In this document: positions 46,506 through 55,059 of the stretch, one piece after another
Layout of the letters: each line of letters begins with the position of its first letter
How positions within the stretch are numbered: position 1 is the first letter of the stretch
Assembly (NCBI GenBank): GCA_964628035.1
Contig: CAZVPI010000012.1
Location: forward strand, 25,606-89,605
Direction of reading: 5' to 3'
DNA from: UBA2199 sp964628035
Lineage (GTDB): Bacteria > Acidobacteriota > Aminicenantia > UBA2199
DNA length: 64,000 nucleotides
Notes under the pieces: generated by a model
What the model saw: only the letters and a program-made list of their open reading frames with translations
Databases searched by the model: none
What the model was told of the DNA's origin: nothing
Translations under genes and position numbers: made by a program

Positions 46506-48310
46506 TGGGCGCCTCCCTTGGCGTACTGCTCCAGGGTCATGGAACTGATGTGCAGCCCGTTCGCGTCGGCGTAGGAGATGGCCTTGTAGGGGCAGACCTG
46601 GATGCAGACGCCGCAGCCCGAGCACAGCGAGGGGTTGATGCGCGACTTGCCGTCAACGTCGGTGCTGATGGCCGGGCAGCCCAGGCGCAGGCAGGTCTTG
46701 CAGCTGGTGCATGTCTCCTTGGCGACCGCGGCCGGCGACCAGCGCGCCTTGCGGTAGAGCAGGACGCAGGGGCGGCGCACGACGATCACCGAGGGCTCGG
46801 GCCGGGCCATCTCGCGCTTGAGCAGCTCGCGGATGCCCTTGACGTCGTAGCCGTCGACCTCGTAGGCGTGGGCGATGCCCAGCCCGTCGCGCACCAGGCG
46901 CAGGATGTCCACCCTGGGGGCGGCGTCGCCCATCAGCGTGCGGCCCGAGCCGGGGTTCTCCTGGTGGCCGGTCATGGCCGTGATCGAGTTGTCCAGGATG
47001 ACCACCGTCGACTTGCCCTGGTTGTAGAGGACGTCGATCAGGCCGGTGATGCCCGAATGGAAGAAGGTGGAGTCGCCGATCACGGCCACCTGCTTGGCGG
47101 TCTGGCCCGCCTTCTCCAGCGCCTTCTCGATGCCCAGCTGCACGGTGATGCTGGCGCCCATGTCGACGCAGGTGTCCATGGCGCTCAGCGGCCGCAGCGC
47201 CCCCAGGGTGTAGCAGCCGATGTCGCCCTTGGCCTGCACCTTGAGGATGCCCAGGTTGTAAAAGAAGGCGGTGTGCGGGCAGCCGGCGCACAGCGAGGGC
47301 GGCCGCGCCGGCACGTTGGCCTCGACGCCGGGGTCGGCGGCCTTCTGCCCCAGGCTGACGCGCACGGCGTCCTGCGACATCTCGCCCAGCAGCGGGAAGA
47401 CGTCCTTGCCGACGATCTCCTTGCCCGGGACGTACAGCCTGGCGAAGGTCTCCAGGATGGGGTCGTTCTCCTCCAGCACGTAGATTTTGTCGACCAGGGC
47501 GGCGAAGCGCTGGAACAGCTTGACCGGGAAGGGATAGGGCATGGCCAGCTTCAGGAACCAGGCGTCGGCGAAGACCTCGCGGCCGTACTGGTAGGAGACG
47601 CCCGAGGCCAGGACGCCGACGCGCTCCCTGCCCTTGAGCAGGACGTTGTGGGGGAAGGTGTCGCTGAACAGGGCCAGCTTGCGCAGCCGCTCCTCGACCG
47701 CCACGTGGCGGCGGCGGGCGTTGCCCGGCAGCAGGTTGCGCTTGGCGAAATCGCTCTTGTACTCGACCGGCGGCGGAGCCTGGCGCTCGCCCAGCTCGAC
47801 CGCCGAGCGCGAGTGCGAGGTGCGCGTGGTCATGCGGATCATCACCGGCGTGTCGAAGGTCTCGCTGATGCGGACCGCCTCGATGACCATGTCCTTGGCC
47901 TCCTGCGAGTCGGAGGGCTCCAGGACCGGCATCTTGGCGGCCACGGCGTAATGGCGGTTGTCCTGCTCGTTCTGCGAGCTGTGCATGCCGGGGTCGTCGG
48001 CCGAGACGATGACCAGGGCGCCGGTGGCGCCGATGTAGGAGGCGGAAAAGAGCGGGTCGGCGGCCACGTTCAGGCCCACATGCTTCATGGTGACGATGGC
48101 GCGGGCGCCGGTGAAGCTGGCCCCCAGCGCCTCCTCCAGGGCCGTCTTCTCATTGGCGCCCCACTGCGAATAGATGTCCCCCTTGTAGCGGATGATGTTC
48201 TCCAGGATCTCGGTGCTGGGCGTGCCGGGGTAGGCCGAGGCGAAGGTGATGCCCGCCTCCCAGGCGCCGCGGCCGATGGCCTCGTTGCCCGATAGCAGCT
48301 CTTTAGCCAT
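46502..48310 (-). CDS. iorA: Indolepyruvate:ferredoxin oxidoreductase, alpha subunit
   Basis: 602 aa. N-terminal pyrimidine-binding domain (GNEAIGRGAWEAGITFASAYPGTPSTEI in pieces), the thiamine diphosphate domain (CPHTAFFYNLG, GDSTFFHSGITGLIDVLYN) and a C-terminal ferredoxin domain with two Cys clusters (CTSCKTC and CSGCGVCIQVCP). Oxygen-sensitive enzyme of anaerobic aromatic amino-acid degradation. AAGGAGG precedes the ATG. Confidence 0.95.
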   Translation of the reverse strand: MAKELLSGNEAIGRGAWEAGITFASAYPGTPSTEILENIIRYKGDIYSQWGANEKTALEEALGASFTGARAIVTMKHVGLNVAADPLFSASYIGATGALVIVSADDPGMHSSQNEQDNRHYAVAAKMPVLEPSDSQEAKDMVIEAVRISETFDTPVMIRMTTRTSHSRSAVELGERQAPPPVEYKSDFAKRNLLPGNARRRHVAVEERLRKLALFSDTFPHNVLLKGRERVGVLASGVSYQYGREVFADAWFLKLAMPYPFPVKLFQRFAALVDKIYVLEENDPILETFARLYVPGKEIVGKDVFPLLGEMSQDAVRVSLGQKAADPGVEANVPARPPSLCAGCPHTAFFYNLGILKVQAKGDIGCYTLGALRPLSAMDTCVDMGASITVQLGIEKALEKAGQTAKQVAVIGDSTFFHSGITGLIDVLYNQGKSTVVILDNSITAMTGHQENPGSGRTLMGDAAPRVDILRLVRDGLGIAHAYEVDGYDVKGIRELLKREMARPEPSVIVVRRPCVLLYRKARWSPAAVAKETCTSCKTCLRLGCPAISTDVDGKSRINPSLCSGCGVCIQVCPYKAISYADANGLHISSMTLEQYAKGGAQ

Positions 48311-48341
48311 GAAGCCTCCTTAGTGCTCGTTTTGATGTTAA

Positions 48342-48370
48342 ACTTTAGATTATTTTGGCTTATTAGTCAA
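48342..48370 (-). promoter_or_regulatory. Promoter of iorA operon
   Basis: Minus strand: TTGACT (48370-48365), 17-nt spacer, TAAAGT (48347-48342). Leader of about 25 nt with AAGGAGG. Confidence 0.65.
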
Positions 48371-48405
48371 CCCTAGGGCCTGAGACAGATCCAGAGAACG
48401 AACTC

Positions 48406-49060
48406 TTTAACTATTCAGCAGCTTGAAGTCGTGCCGGTCCTTCAAGGTACCACGTACCACGTACCAAGCACCAAGTTGAAGAAAATTCCATAAGACAAAA
48501 TTGATCAGATTCTGGCACAAAAATCGTGATTGAAATGAAACATGAATTATGGCCTGTTTTCAAACATGAATTTGTTTTTTTGCTAAAGGGAGGATTCCAT
48601 GAGCATAGCGAAATGTGAGGAAATTCAATCGTGGCAGGAAGCGAGGGACTTGGTTAAGGAGATTCACCAGAAGTTTTTTGAATGCCGGGATTATGGATTC
48701 AGGGACCAGATTCAAAGAGCAGGAATTTCCATCATGTCCAATATTGCCGAAGGCTTTGAAAGGAATTCCAACAAGGAGTTCATCAACTTTTTGTTCATTG
48801 CCAGAGGATCCTGCGCCGAAGTGAAAAGCCTGCTTTACTCGGCGTTGGACATCGGCTACATCGATGAGAATTTCTTCAGGCGCATGTTCGGCCGCGTTAA
48901 TAAAACAGCTGGCCTTTTAAATGGCTTCATCAGCTATATCAAAGCAAACAACAAGAAGAATTGATCCCTTCCATTCAATATCTCTATTGGCTCATCTTCT
49001 CTTAACTTGGTACGTGGTACACGGTACGTGGTGCCTTGATGGACCGTCGTACGTGAAATT
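48406..49060. mobile_element. Type-2 heptamer element carrying an intact bIVP gene
   Basis: Left flank AACTATTCAGCAGCTTGAAG (from 48408) and left arm about 48446-48475 (ACGTACC, ACGTACC, AAGCACC), followed by GTTGAAGAAAATTCC. Right arm about 49003-49035 (GGTACGT, GGTACAC, GGTACGT) and an inverse outer flank CTTGATGGACCGTCG. The gene at 48599-48964 fills the interior. A near-identical element with a broken gene lies at 57143-57830. Mobility is inferred from the multiple copies. Confidence 0.75.
48599..48964 (+). CDS. Four-helix-bundle protein, bIVP/Avd fold (S23 family)
   Basis: 121 aa, helical and basic. IQSWQEARDLVKEI, RDQIQRAGISIMSNIAEGFER and FINFLFIARGSCAEVKSLLYSALDIGYI match the S23-intervening-sequence/bIVP family (PF05635), the same fold as Avd of diversity-generating retroelements. 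The biochemical role of stand-alone members is unknown; nucleic-acid binding is plausible. GGGAGG precedes the ATG. Lower GC than the flanking genes and sits alone inside a heptamer inverted repeat, which suggests transfer. No reverse transcriptase is in the window. Confidence 0.88.
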   Translation: MSIAKCEEIQSWQEARDLVKEIHQKFFECRDYGFRDQIQRAGISIMSNIAEGFERNSNKEFINFLFIARGSCAEVKSLLYSALDIGYIDENFFRRMFGRVNKTAGLLNGFISYIKANNKKN

Positions 49061-49075
49061 TCTGGATGGCCCGGG

Positions 49076-49285
49076 TCAATCTTGGGCTTTGAAGCGCTTC
49101 AAATCGCTGGGATTCTCGATCCACTCCTCGATGTAGCCGCAGTCGGTGCAGATGAAGCGCGTGATCCAGACGTCGAGGCTGGTCAGGTTGACCGAGATGC
49201 GGCTCCAGCTGTTGAGCACCGGCGAGCCGCGCTTGCGGGCGATCGCCTTCGAGCCGCATTTGGGGCATTCTTTATTGTTTTTCAT
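49076..49285 (-). CDS. Small zinc-ribbon protein, unknown
   Basis: 69 aa. ECPKCGSKAIARKRG near the start and FICTDCGYIEEWIE form a four-Cys zinc ribbon. No specific family. GAGGAG lies 7 nt before the ATG and a promoter is visible upstream. Confidence 0.75.
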   Translation of the reverse strand: MKNNKECPKCGSKAIARKRGSPVLNSWSRISVNLTSLDVWITRFICTDCGYIEEWIENPSDLKRFKAQD

Positions 49286-49306
49286 GTAGTGCTCCTCGTA
49301 AGACTG

Positions 49307-49335
49307 CTTATAGCAAATAGAAAACAAAATATCAA
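49307..49335 (-). promoter_or_regulatory. Promoter of small zinc-ribbon gene
   Basis: Minus strand: TTGATA (49335-49330), 17-nt spacer, TATAAG (49312-49307); about 15-nt leader with GAGGAG. Confidence 0.6.
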
Positions 49336-49549
49336 GACTGGCGTCAAGCCCGCAAAACAGCAGCAGACAACGTGGATGCTTCCATGATCCGGGATTGCGG
49401 TTCTTCCAAGGGCGGTTCGCAAAACGCCCCAAGATCAGGACAATGGGCGCATTAGGGGAGCGATGAACGACTCTCTGCCGCCTCCAACGGATGCTTTCTG
49501 TCGCGTCCGCAATTGGGGAGCCCCCACCTCTCCTTTGGACCTTTTTCTG

Positions 49550-49610
49550 CCTTCAACATGGTGCGTGCTTCCTCGATGGACCGGCGTGCCTTCCAGCTGC
49601 TGGCCGGTTT
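49550..49610. repeat. Degenerate half of a type-2 heptamer element
   Basis: AACATGGTGCGTGCTTCCTCGATGGACCGGCGTGCC and CAGCTGCTGG in pieces resemble a right arm plus outer flank. The rest of the 363-nt gap (49286-49648) holds the two promoters listed here and no gene I can support. Confidence 0.5.
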
Positions 49611-49640
49611 TTCACTCGATCTCTTGTCCTGTGCTACAAT
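49611..49640 (+). promoter_or_regulatory. Probable uvrA promoter, near-leaderless
   Basis: TTCACT (49611-49616), 18-nt spacer, TACAAT (49635-49640). The ATG at 49649 lies 8 nt after the -10 box. Weak -35. Confidence 0.5.
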
Positions 49641-49648
49641 ATTGTCTC

Positions 49649-52150
49649 ATGTCCTACCTCGAAATCATCGATGCCCACAAGCACAACCTGAAGCACCTGC
49701 ACCTGAAGCTGCCCAAGCGGCAGTTCATCGTGGTCTGCGGCGTCTCGGGCTCCGGCAAGTCGACCCTGGCCTACGACACGATCTTCCAGGAGGGGCAGCG
49801 CAAGTACCTGGAGTCGCTCTCGGCCTACGCCCGCCAGTACCTCAAGTCGCTGGAGCGCCCCGACGTGCAGGCGATCAAGGGCATCGCCCCCACCATCTCC
49901 ATCGACCAGAAGCACTCCTCCTATTACTACAACTCCACCGTGGGCACCATCTCCGAGGTCGCCCCCTTCCTGCGCCTGCTCTTCGCCAAGCTGGGGCAGG
50001 CCCACTGCCCGGGCTGCGGCAGGCCCATCAGCCGCTCCTCCGCCGAGGGCGTCCAGGCCGCGCTCCTTTCGCGCTTTTGCGGGCGCACGGTCCGCCTGTA
50101 CGCCCCGCTGGTGCGCCAGCGCCGCGGCCACTACCAGGCGCTGCTGGAGAAGTACCGCAAGCGCGGCTTCCTCAAGGCGCTGATCGACGGCAGGGAATAC
50201 TACCTGGAGGAGGCGCCGGAGCTGTCGCGCCACGCCCGCCACCGCATCGCCGTCCAGGTCGACGCCGTCGAGGTCGAGCCGGCGGCGTCGGCTCGCCTGG
50301 CCGACGCCGTCACCCTGGCCCTGAACGAGGGCGACGGCGAGATCCTGGCGCGCGCCGGCAACGAGGAGGCCTTCTTCTCCGACCGCCTCTACTGCCAGGC
50401 CTGCGACCTGTCGCTGGCCGAGCCCCAGCCGGGCACCTTTTCCCTCAACTCGCCCGAGGGCGCCTGCCCCGCGTGCCTGGGCAGCGGCCGCCAGGGGCAG
50501 GACGGGGAGGCGGCCGGGCCCTGCCCGGCCTGCAACGGCAGCGGCTTCCGCGCCGAGGCCCTGGCCTTCCGCTTCCGCGGCCGGAACGTCTTCGAGCTGG
50601 GTGAGCTGGAGATCGCCGACCTGCTTGAGTTTTTCAGGTCCGTTCGCCCGGCCGCCGGCGAGGACGAGATCGCCCGCGCCCTGCTGCCGCAGCTCGTCCA
50701 GCGCCTGGAATCGTTCGTCAGCCTGAAGATGGGCTACATCGCCCTCAACCGCCGCATCGACACCCTCTCCGGCGGCGAGCTGCAGCGGGCGCGCCTGGTC
50801 TCGCAGATCGGCTTCGGCCTCAACGGCATCATCTACGTCCTGGACGAGCCCTCGATCGGCATGCACTTTTCCGAGCAGCTGAACCTGCTGCGCATCCTGC
50901 GCCGGCTGCGCGAGATGGGCAACACCCTGGTGGTGGTCGAGCACGACGAGGAGACCATCCGCAGCGCCGACTACGTCGTCGACATCGGCCCCGGCGCGGG
51001 CGAGCACGGCGGCGAGCTGATGTACGCCGGCCCCATCGCCGGCTTCGAGGCCTCGGCCCGCTCGCTGACCTCGGCCTACGTCTACGGCCGCAAGCGCATC
51101 GAGGTCCTTCCCGGACGCGGCGCCGCGGAACACTGGCTCGAAATCGAGGACATCCGCCTGAACAACCTGGACGGCGTCCAGCTGAAGCTGCCGCTGAACC
51201 GCCTGACCGTCGTCAGCGGCGTCTCCGGGTCGGGCAAGAGCTCGCTGGTCGTCGACGCCCTGGCGCCGCTGTTGCGCCGTGAGCTCGAGAACGTCCAGCC
51301 GGCCAACCCGCGCCTTTCCTACGGCGCGGTCTCGGGGCTGGAGCGGGTCAAGCGCGTGCTGATGGTCAGCCAGACGGCCATCGGCAAGAACTCGCGCTCC
51401 TGCCCCGCCACCTACATCGGCATCATGGCCATGATCCGCGCCCTGTTCGCCGCCCTGCCCGAGGCCCGGGTGCGCGGCTACTCGCAGGCGCGCTTCAGCT
51501 TCAACGTGCGCGGCGGCCGCTGCGAGGCCTGCGAGGGGCTGGGCGTGCGCCGGCTGCAGATGAGCTTCCTGCCGCAGCTGGAGGTCGTCTGCCCGGTGTG
51601 CGACGGCGAGCGCTACAACTCCGAGACGCGCCAGGTCAAATTCAAGGGGCGCTCCATCGCCGACGTGCTGGACCTGACCGCCAGCGAGGCCCACGAGCAC
51701 TTCGCCGCCGTGCCGCTGCTGGCCAGGAAGATCCGCATCCTGCTCGACGTGGGACTGGGCTACCTGCGCCTGGGCCAGAGCTCGCAGACGCTCTCGGGCG
51801 GGGAGTCGCAGCGCATCAAGCTGACCAAGGAGCTGGCCCGCGGCTCGGGCGCGCCGACGGTCTACATCCTGGACGAGCCGACCGTCGGCCTGCACTTCGA
51901 CGACGTGCGCAAGCTGATCGACGTCTTCCGCGCCCTGCTCGCCCGCGGCCACACGGTGGTGGTCATCGAGCACAACCTGGAGATGCTGCGCGTGGCCGAC
52001 CACGTGATCGACCTGGGCCCGGGCGGCGGCAGGCACGGAGGCAAGATCGTGTACCAGGGAGACGTAGCCGGCTTAGCGCAGTGCAAGGGCTCGCTGACCG
52101 GAAAGTACTTGAAGAAGAAATTGGCGCAGGGCGTAGGGCGTCAGGCGTAG
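49649..52150 (+). CDS. uvrA: UvrA-type excinuclease ATPase, short form lacking the insertion domain
   Basis: 833 aa against about 940 for E. coli UvrA. Both ATPase halves are present (GVSGSGKSTLAYDTI; GVSGSGKSSLVVDAL) with signatures LSGGELQRARL and LSGGESQRIKL. First zinc module CPGCGRPI; the UvrB-binding region (about 140-230) appears present; CxxC motifs of the later zinc modules are kept. Between CLGSGRQ and CPACNGSG the long insertion domain of classical UvrA is missing. Damage recognition in nucleotide excision repair is likely, but a specialised paralogue is possible. The last residues (LAQGVGRQA) and the stop are encoded by a type-1 repeat. Confidence 0.88.
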   Translation: MSYLEIIDAHKHNLKHLHLKLPKRQFIVVCGVSGSGKSTLAYDTIFQEGQRKYLESLSAYARQYLKSLERPDVQAIKGIAPTISIDQKHSSYYYNSTVGTISEVAPFLRLLFAKLGQAHCPGCGRPISRSSAEGVQAALLSRFCGRTVRLYAPLVRQRRGHYQALLEKYRKRGFLKALIDGREYYLEEAPELSRHARHRIAVQVDAVEVEPAASARLADAVTLALNEGDGEILARAGNEEAFFSDRLYCQACDLSLAEPQPGTFSLNSPEGACPACLGSGRQGQDGEAAGPCPACNGSGFRAEALAFRFRGRNVFELGELEIADLLEFFRSVRPAAGEDEIARALLPQLVQRLESFVSLKMGYIALNRRIDTLSGGELQRARLVSQIGFGLNGIIYVLDEPSIGMHFSEQLNLLRILRRLREMGNTLVVVEHDEETIRSADYVVDIGPGAGEHGGELMYAGPIAGFEASARSLTSAYVYGRKRIEVLPGRGAAEHWLEIEDIRLNNLDGVQLKLPLNRLTVVSGVSGSGKSSLVVDALAPLLRRELENVQPANPRLSYGAVSGLERVKRVLMVSQTAIGKNSRSCPATYIGIMAMIRALFAALPEARVRGYSQARFSFNVRGGRCEACEGLGVRRLQMSFLPQLEVVCPVCDGERYNSETRQVKFKGRSIADVLDLTASEAHEHFAAVPLLARKIRILLDVGLGYLRLGQSSQTLSGGESQRIKLTKELARGSGAPTVYILDEPTVGLHFDDVRKLIDVFRALLARGHTVVVIEHNLEMLRVADHVIDLGPGGGRHGGKIVYQGDVAGLAQCKGSLTGKYLKKKLAQGVGRQA

Positions 52151-52705
52151 GGGAAGAGGGAGAAGAGACCCTAGGGAGACAAATCATGAATATGACTCAA
52201 ATCAAGGGATTCAGGGGATTGAACGTCTGGCGGAAGGGGAATGCACTTGCTGTGAAAATATACAGGATCAGCGACAAGGGTAGATTCGGGATGGACCATG
52301 GATTGCGCGATCAAATGCGCCGTGCTGCGGTTTCTATCCCGAGTAATATTGCAGAGGGCGATTCCCTCGGTACAGACAAGCAATCCATCCGTCATTTCAA
52401 TATTGCCAAAGGTTCCAGCGCGGAGTTGTTGACTCGAGCTGAAATTGCTTGCGAAATTGGCTATTTGACGCGAGAAACATTATCTGAGATCGAGGCTGAT
52501 GGCCATGCAATTTCTGGAATGCTGCAAAGATTAATAAGTGCCCGTTCAAAATCTCGATGGAATTTTTTTTGATTTATTTTCCCTTCCTTGCACCCTCCGC
52601 TCTATAACGATTGCTGTACTTCTTCCCATACGCTCCACGCCTTGTGCCTTACGCCAAGTACTCTTTTTCCCCCCCCTACGCCCTATGCCCTACGCCCTAC
52701 GCCGA
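52121..52705. mobile_element. Type-1 heptamer element carrying an intact bIVP gene
   Basis: Left arm 52122-52152: GGCGCAG, GGCGTAG, GGCGTCA, GGCGTAG, then GGGAAGAGGGAGAAGAG. Right inverse arms at 52628-52654 and 52675-52705 (TACGCCC, TATGCCC, TACGCCC, TACGCCG), each preceded by a pyrimidine run. Encloses the gene at 52186-52572. The left arm has overwritten the 3' end of uvrA. Confidence 0.75.
52186..52572 (+). CDS. Four-helix-bundle protein, bIVP/Avd fold (type-1 element)
   Basis: 128 aa. FRGLNVWRKGNALAVKIYRI, LRDQMRRAAVSIPSNIAEGDS and FNIAKGSSAELLTRAEIACEIGYL match the S23/bIVP family but differ clearly from the 48599 gene, forming a separate subfamily. GGGAG lies 7 nt before the ATG at 52186 (52192 is an alternative). 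AT-richer than the surrounding housekeeping genes. A truncated relative starts at 63858. Confidence 0.87.
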   Translation: MNMTQIKGFRGLNVWRKGNALAVKIYRISDKGRFGMDHGLRDQMRRAAVSIPSNIAEGDSLGTDKQSIRHFNIAKGSSAELLTRAEIACEIGYLTRETLSEIEADGHAISGMLQRLISARSKSRWNFF

Positions 52706-52786
52706 GTTCAGCCTTTCTCCCCACCCCGAATTGTGTTACCATTTGCCTGCCATCACGCGTGATCGCACGCTACGGAGCGAGAACCA

Positions 52787-53797
52787 GTGTCTTTGGCTGA
52801 AATCATAGGCAACGCCCGAATCAAGGCTACCTTGACGGGCTACCTGCGCCACGAGCGCGTGCCGACCAGCCTGATCTTCTCCGGCCCCGACCCCCACCAC
52901 CAGCTGCACGTCGCCGTGAACTTCGCCAAGGCCCTCTGCTGCCGTCAGGGCGGGGGAGCCGACGCCTGCGACCGCTGCAAGGCCTGCCTGGCCATCGACC
53001 GCGGCCTCTATCCCGACGTGCAGGTGCTGGCGCCCGACGGCCAGTTCTACCGCAAGGCGCAGCTCGACGAGCTGATCGCCTCGGCCTGCCAGCGGCCGCT
53101 GCAGGGCGACCGCCGCGTCTTCATCCTGCGCGACGCCCAGCGGCTGAACGAGTCGGCGGCCAACGCCTTCCTCAAGACCCTGGAGGAGCCGCTGGCCAGC
53201 AACCTGTTCATCCTGCTGACCCAGAACCTGAACCTGATCCTGCCCACCATCCAGTCGCGCTGCCAGATCCTCAAGTTCATGCCCCTCTCGCACCACGAGG
53301 TGCGCCTCGATCTGCAGCGCCGCGGCGTCGACCCCGAGAAAGCCCGCCTGATGGCCTTCTTCAACGCCCAGAGCCCCGAGGAGCTGGGCGAGGCCGAGTG
53401 GCGGGAGATGGAGGAGAAGCGCCGCGCCATGCTGCATATCCTGGAGCGGCTCATGCGCCAGAGCGAGGTCGAGGACATCCTGCTCGACCTCTACGACCGC
53501 AGCCGCGTGCGCGAGACGTTCCTGGCCCATTTCCGCGAGATGGTCAACTTGATTTCCGTGCTGCTGCGCGATATAATGGTGCTGATGATCGATCCCGCAG
53601 GCGGGACGCTCGTCAATCCCGACTACAAGGACAAGCTGATGGAACTGGCGGCCCTGAACCGGATCGACGATATATTTTTCCTCATCCGCAAGATGGAGTA
53701 CCTGCTGCGCGACATCCAGCGCAATCTCAACGCCCGCGTGCTCATCCTGGAGTTCATCAACAGCTACAGCCGCCAGGGCGGGGGCCTCCATGGATAA
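52787..53797 (+). CDS. holB: DNA polymerase III delta-prime subunit (HolB-like)
   Basis: 336 aa clamp-loader subunit. IGNARIKATLTGYLRHERVPTSLIFSGPD at the start in pieces, a Cys-rich zinc module (CDRCKACLAI), DAQRLNESAANAFLKTLEEP and the sensor-like TIQSRCQILKF are typical. No full Walker A is seen, as expected for delta prime. The start is a GTG at 52787 with GGAGCGAG upstream. It overlaps ricT by 8 nt, a common bacterial pairing. Confidence 0.9.
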   Translation: MSLAEIIGNARIKATLTGYLRHERVPTSLIFSGPDPHHQLHVAVNFAKALCCRQGGGADACDRCKACLAIDRGLYPDVQVLAPDGQFYRKAQLDELIASACQRPLQGDRRVFILRDAQRLNESAANAFLKTLEEPLASNLFILLTQNLNLILPTIQSRCQILKFMPLSHHEVRLDLQRRGVDPEKARLMAFFNAQSPEELGEAEWREMEEKRRAMLHILERLMRQSEVEDILLDLYDRSRVRETFLAHFREMVNLISVLLRDIMVLMIDPAGGTLVNPDYKDKLMELAALNRIDDIFFLIRKMEYLLRDIQRNLNARVLILEFINSYSRQGGGLHG

Positions 53798-54506
53798 CGT
53801 CATCCTGGTCAAGATCCCCAGCCGCCGCGACCTGCTGCACTTCCGCACCCGCGGGGAGAACCTGCGCCCCGACGACTGCGTCATCATCCAGTCGATCACC
53901 GGCGAGGAGCTGGGCAAGGTGGTCAAGCACTTCGGCGACACCTTCTGCCGCCTCAAGGGCGCCCCGCGCATCCCCGAGATCCTGCGCAAGGCCGACGGCC
54001 GCGACCTCGAGAGCTTCGCCCGCAAGGAGCGCGAGGAGCGGCGCGCCTACGAATACTGCCAGAACCGCATCCGCGAGCGCGAGATCCCCATCAAGCTCGT
54101 GCGCGTCACCTTCTTCACCGGCGAGCGCAAGGCCATCTTCTACTTCACCTCCGAGGGGCGCATCGACTTCCGCGACCTGGTCAAGGACCTGGCGCGCAAG
54201 TTCCGCATGCGCATCGAGATGCGCCAGATCGGCATCCGCGACGAGGCCAAGATGATCGGCGGCGTCGGCATCTGCGGCCGCCAGCTCTGCTGCAAGACCT
54301 TCCTGACCAGCCTGGAGCCGATCACCCTGCAGATGGCCAAGCGCCAGAACCTGAACATGAACCCGGTGAAGATCTCCGGCATGTGCGGCCGGCTGATGTG
54401 CTGCCTCTCCTACGAGGAGACGGGGGGCGGCCGCGTGGTCATCGAGGACCAGGACGAGCGGGTCGGCTACAACGAGGAAGAAGACCTGGCAGAAGATAAA
54501 AAATGA
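53790..54506 (+). CDS. ricT: PSP1-domain protein RicT (YaaT)
   Basis: 238 aa. The PSP1 core (KLVRVTFFTGERKAIFYFTSEGRIDFRDLV in pieces) is followed by the conserved Cys-rich stretch GGVGICGRQLCCKTF and GMCGRLMCCLSYE, which in Bacillus RicT helps hold Fe-S clusters of the Ric complex affecting RNase Y. Role in this organism is unknown. Follows holB as in many genomes. Confidence 0.92.
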   Translation: MDNVILVKIPSRRDLLHFRTRGENLRPDDCVIIQSITGEELGKVVKHFGDTFCRLKGAPRIPEILRKADGRDLESFARKEREERRAYEYCQNRIREREIPIKLVRVTFFTGERKAIFYFTSEGRIDFRDLVKDLARKFRMRIEMRQIGIRDEAKMIGGVGICGRQLCCKTFLTSLEPITLQMAKRQNLNMNPVKISGMCGRLMCCLSYEETGGGRVVIEDQDERVGYNEEEDLAEDKK

Positions 54507-54528
54507 GGTTTCTCAAGCAAACCAGTAG

Positions 54529-55030
54529 GAACAAAGCACCCAATCACAAATTCCAAATTCCAAACAAGCACCAATGGCTCAATGACCCAAACGAAGAAAA
54601 AAAGCCATGTATGATCTAGAGGAAAGAACCTTTCAGTTCGCAAAGGATGTTGCTCTGTTTTCAAAAAAGCTTCCTAAGACTTCTGCAAATATTGAATCTT
54701 CCAAGCAAGTCATTCGTTCTTCTGGATCGGTTGGGGCGAATTGTATTGAAGCCAATGAGTCACTCAGCAAGAAAGACTTTACGATGAGGATCAAAATCTG
54801 CAGCAAAGAGGCCCAAGAGTCTTTTTGTTGGCTTAAAATCCTTGTCCGAACAAACGACATGGCTCATGCTTCTGCAGGGGAGAAGTTGATCGACGAGTCT
54901 GATGAGTCAAGAAAGATCTTTTCTTCCATCATCGAAAAGTCCACGTAACATGAAAGCGCCTTCGTTTGGGTCATTGGGATTTGGAACTTGGGATTTGTTT
55001 GGAATTTGGTGCTTGGTGCTTGGAATTTCA
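54529..55030. mobile_element. Type-3 heptamer element carrying an intact bIVP gene
   Basis: Left arm 54533-54595 with AAATTCC, AAATTCC, AAACAAG, CACCAAT and CAATGACC-type 7-mers, then AAACGAAGAAAAAAAG. Right arm 54962-55030 is the inverse (TTGGGTC, ATTGGGA, TTTGGAA, TTTGGTG, CTTGGTG). Encloses the gene at 54607-54948. A single arm of the same family lies at 32293-32352. Confidence 0.75.
54607..54948 (+). CDS. Four-helix-bundle protein, bIVP/Avd fold (type-3 element)
   Basis: 113 aa. FQFAKDVALFSKKLPKT, QVIRSSGSVGANCIEANES and KICSKEAQESFCWLKILVRT match a third S23/bIVP subfamily. AT-rich compared with ricT and the porin on either side. The ATG at 54607 has no strong Shine-Dalgarno. Intact, with no stop or frameshift. 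Confidence 0.85.
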   Translation: MYDLEERTFQFAKDVALFSKKLPKTSANIESSKQVIRSSGSVGANCIEANESLSKKDFTMRIKICSKEAQESFCWLKILVRTNDMAHASAGEKLIDESDESRKIFSSIIEKST

Positions 55031-55059
55031 GTCTTATACGGGTTTTGTAGGAACCAGAA

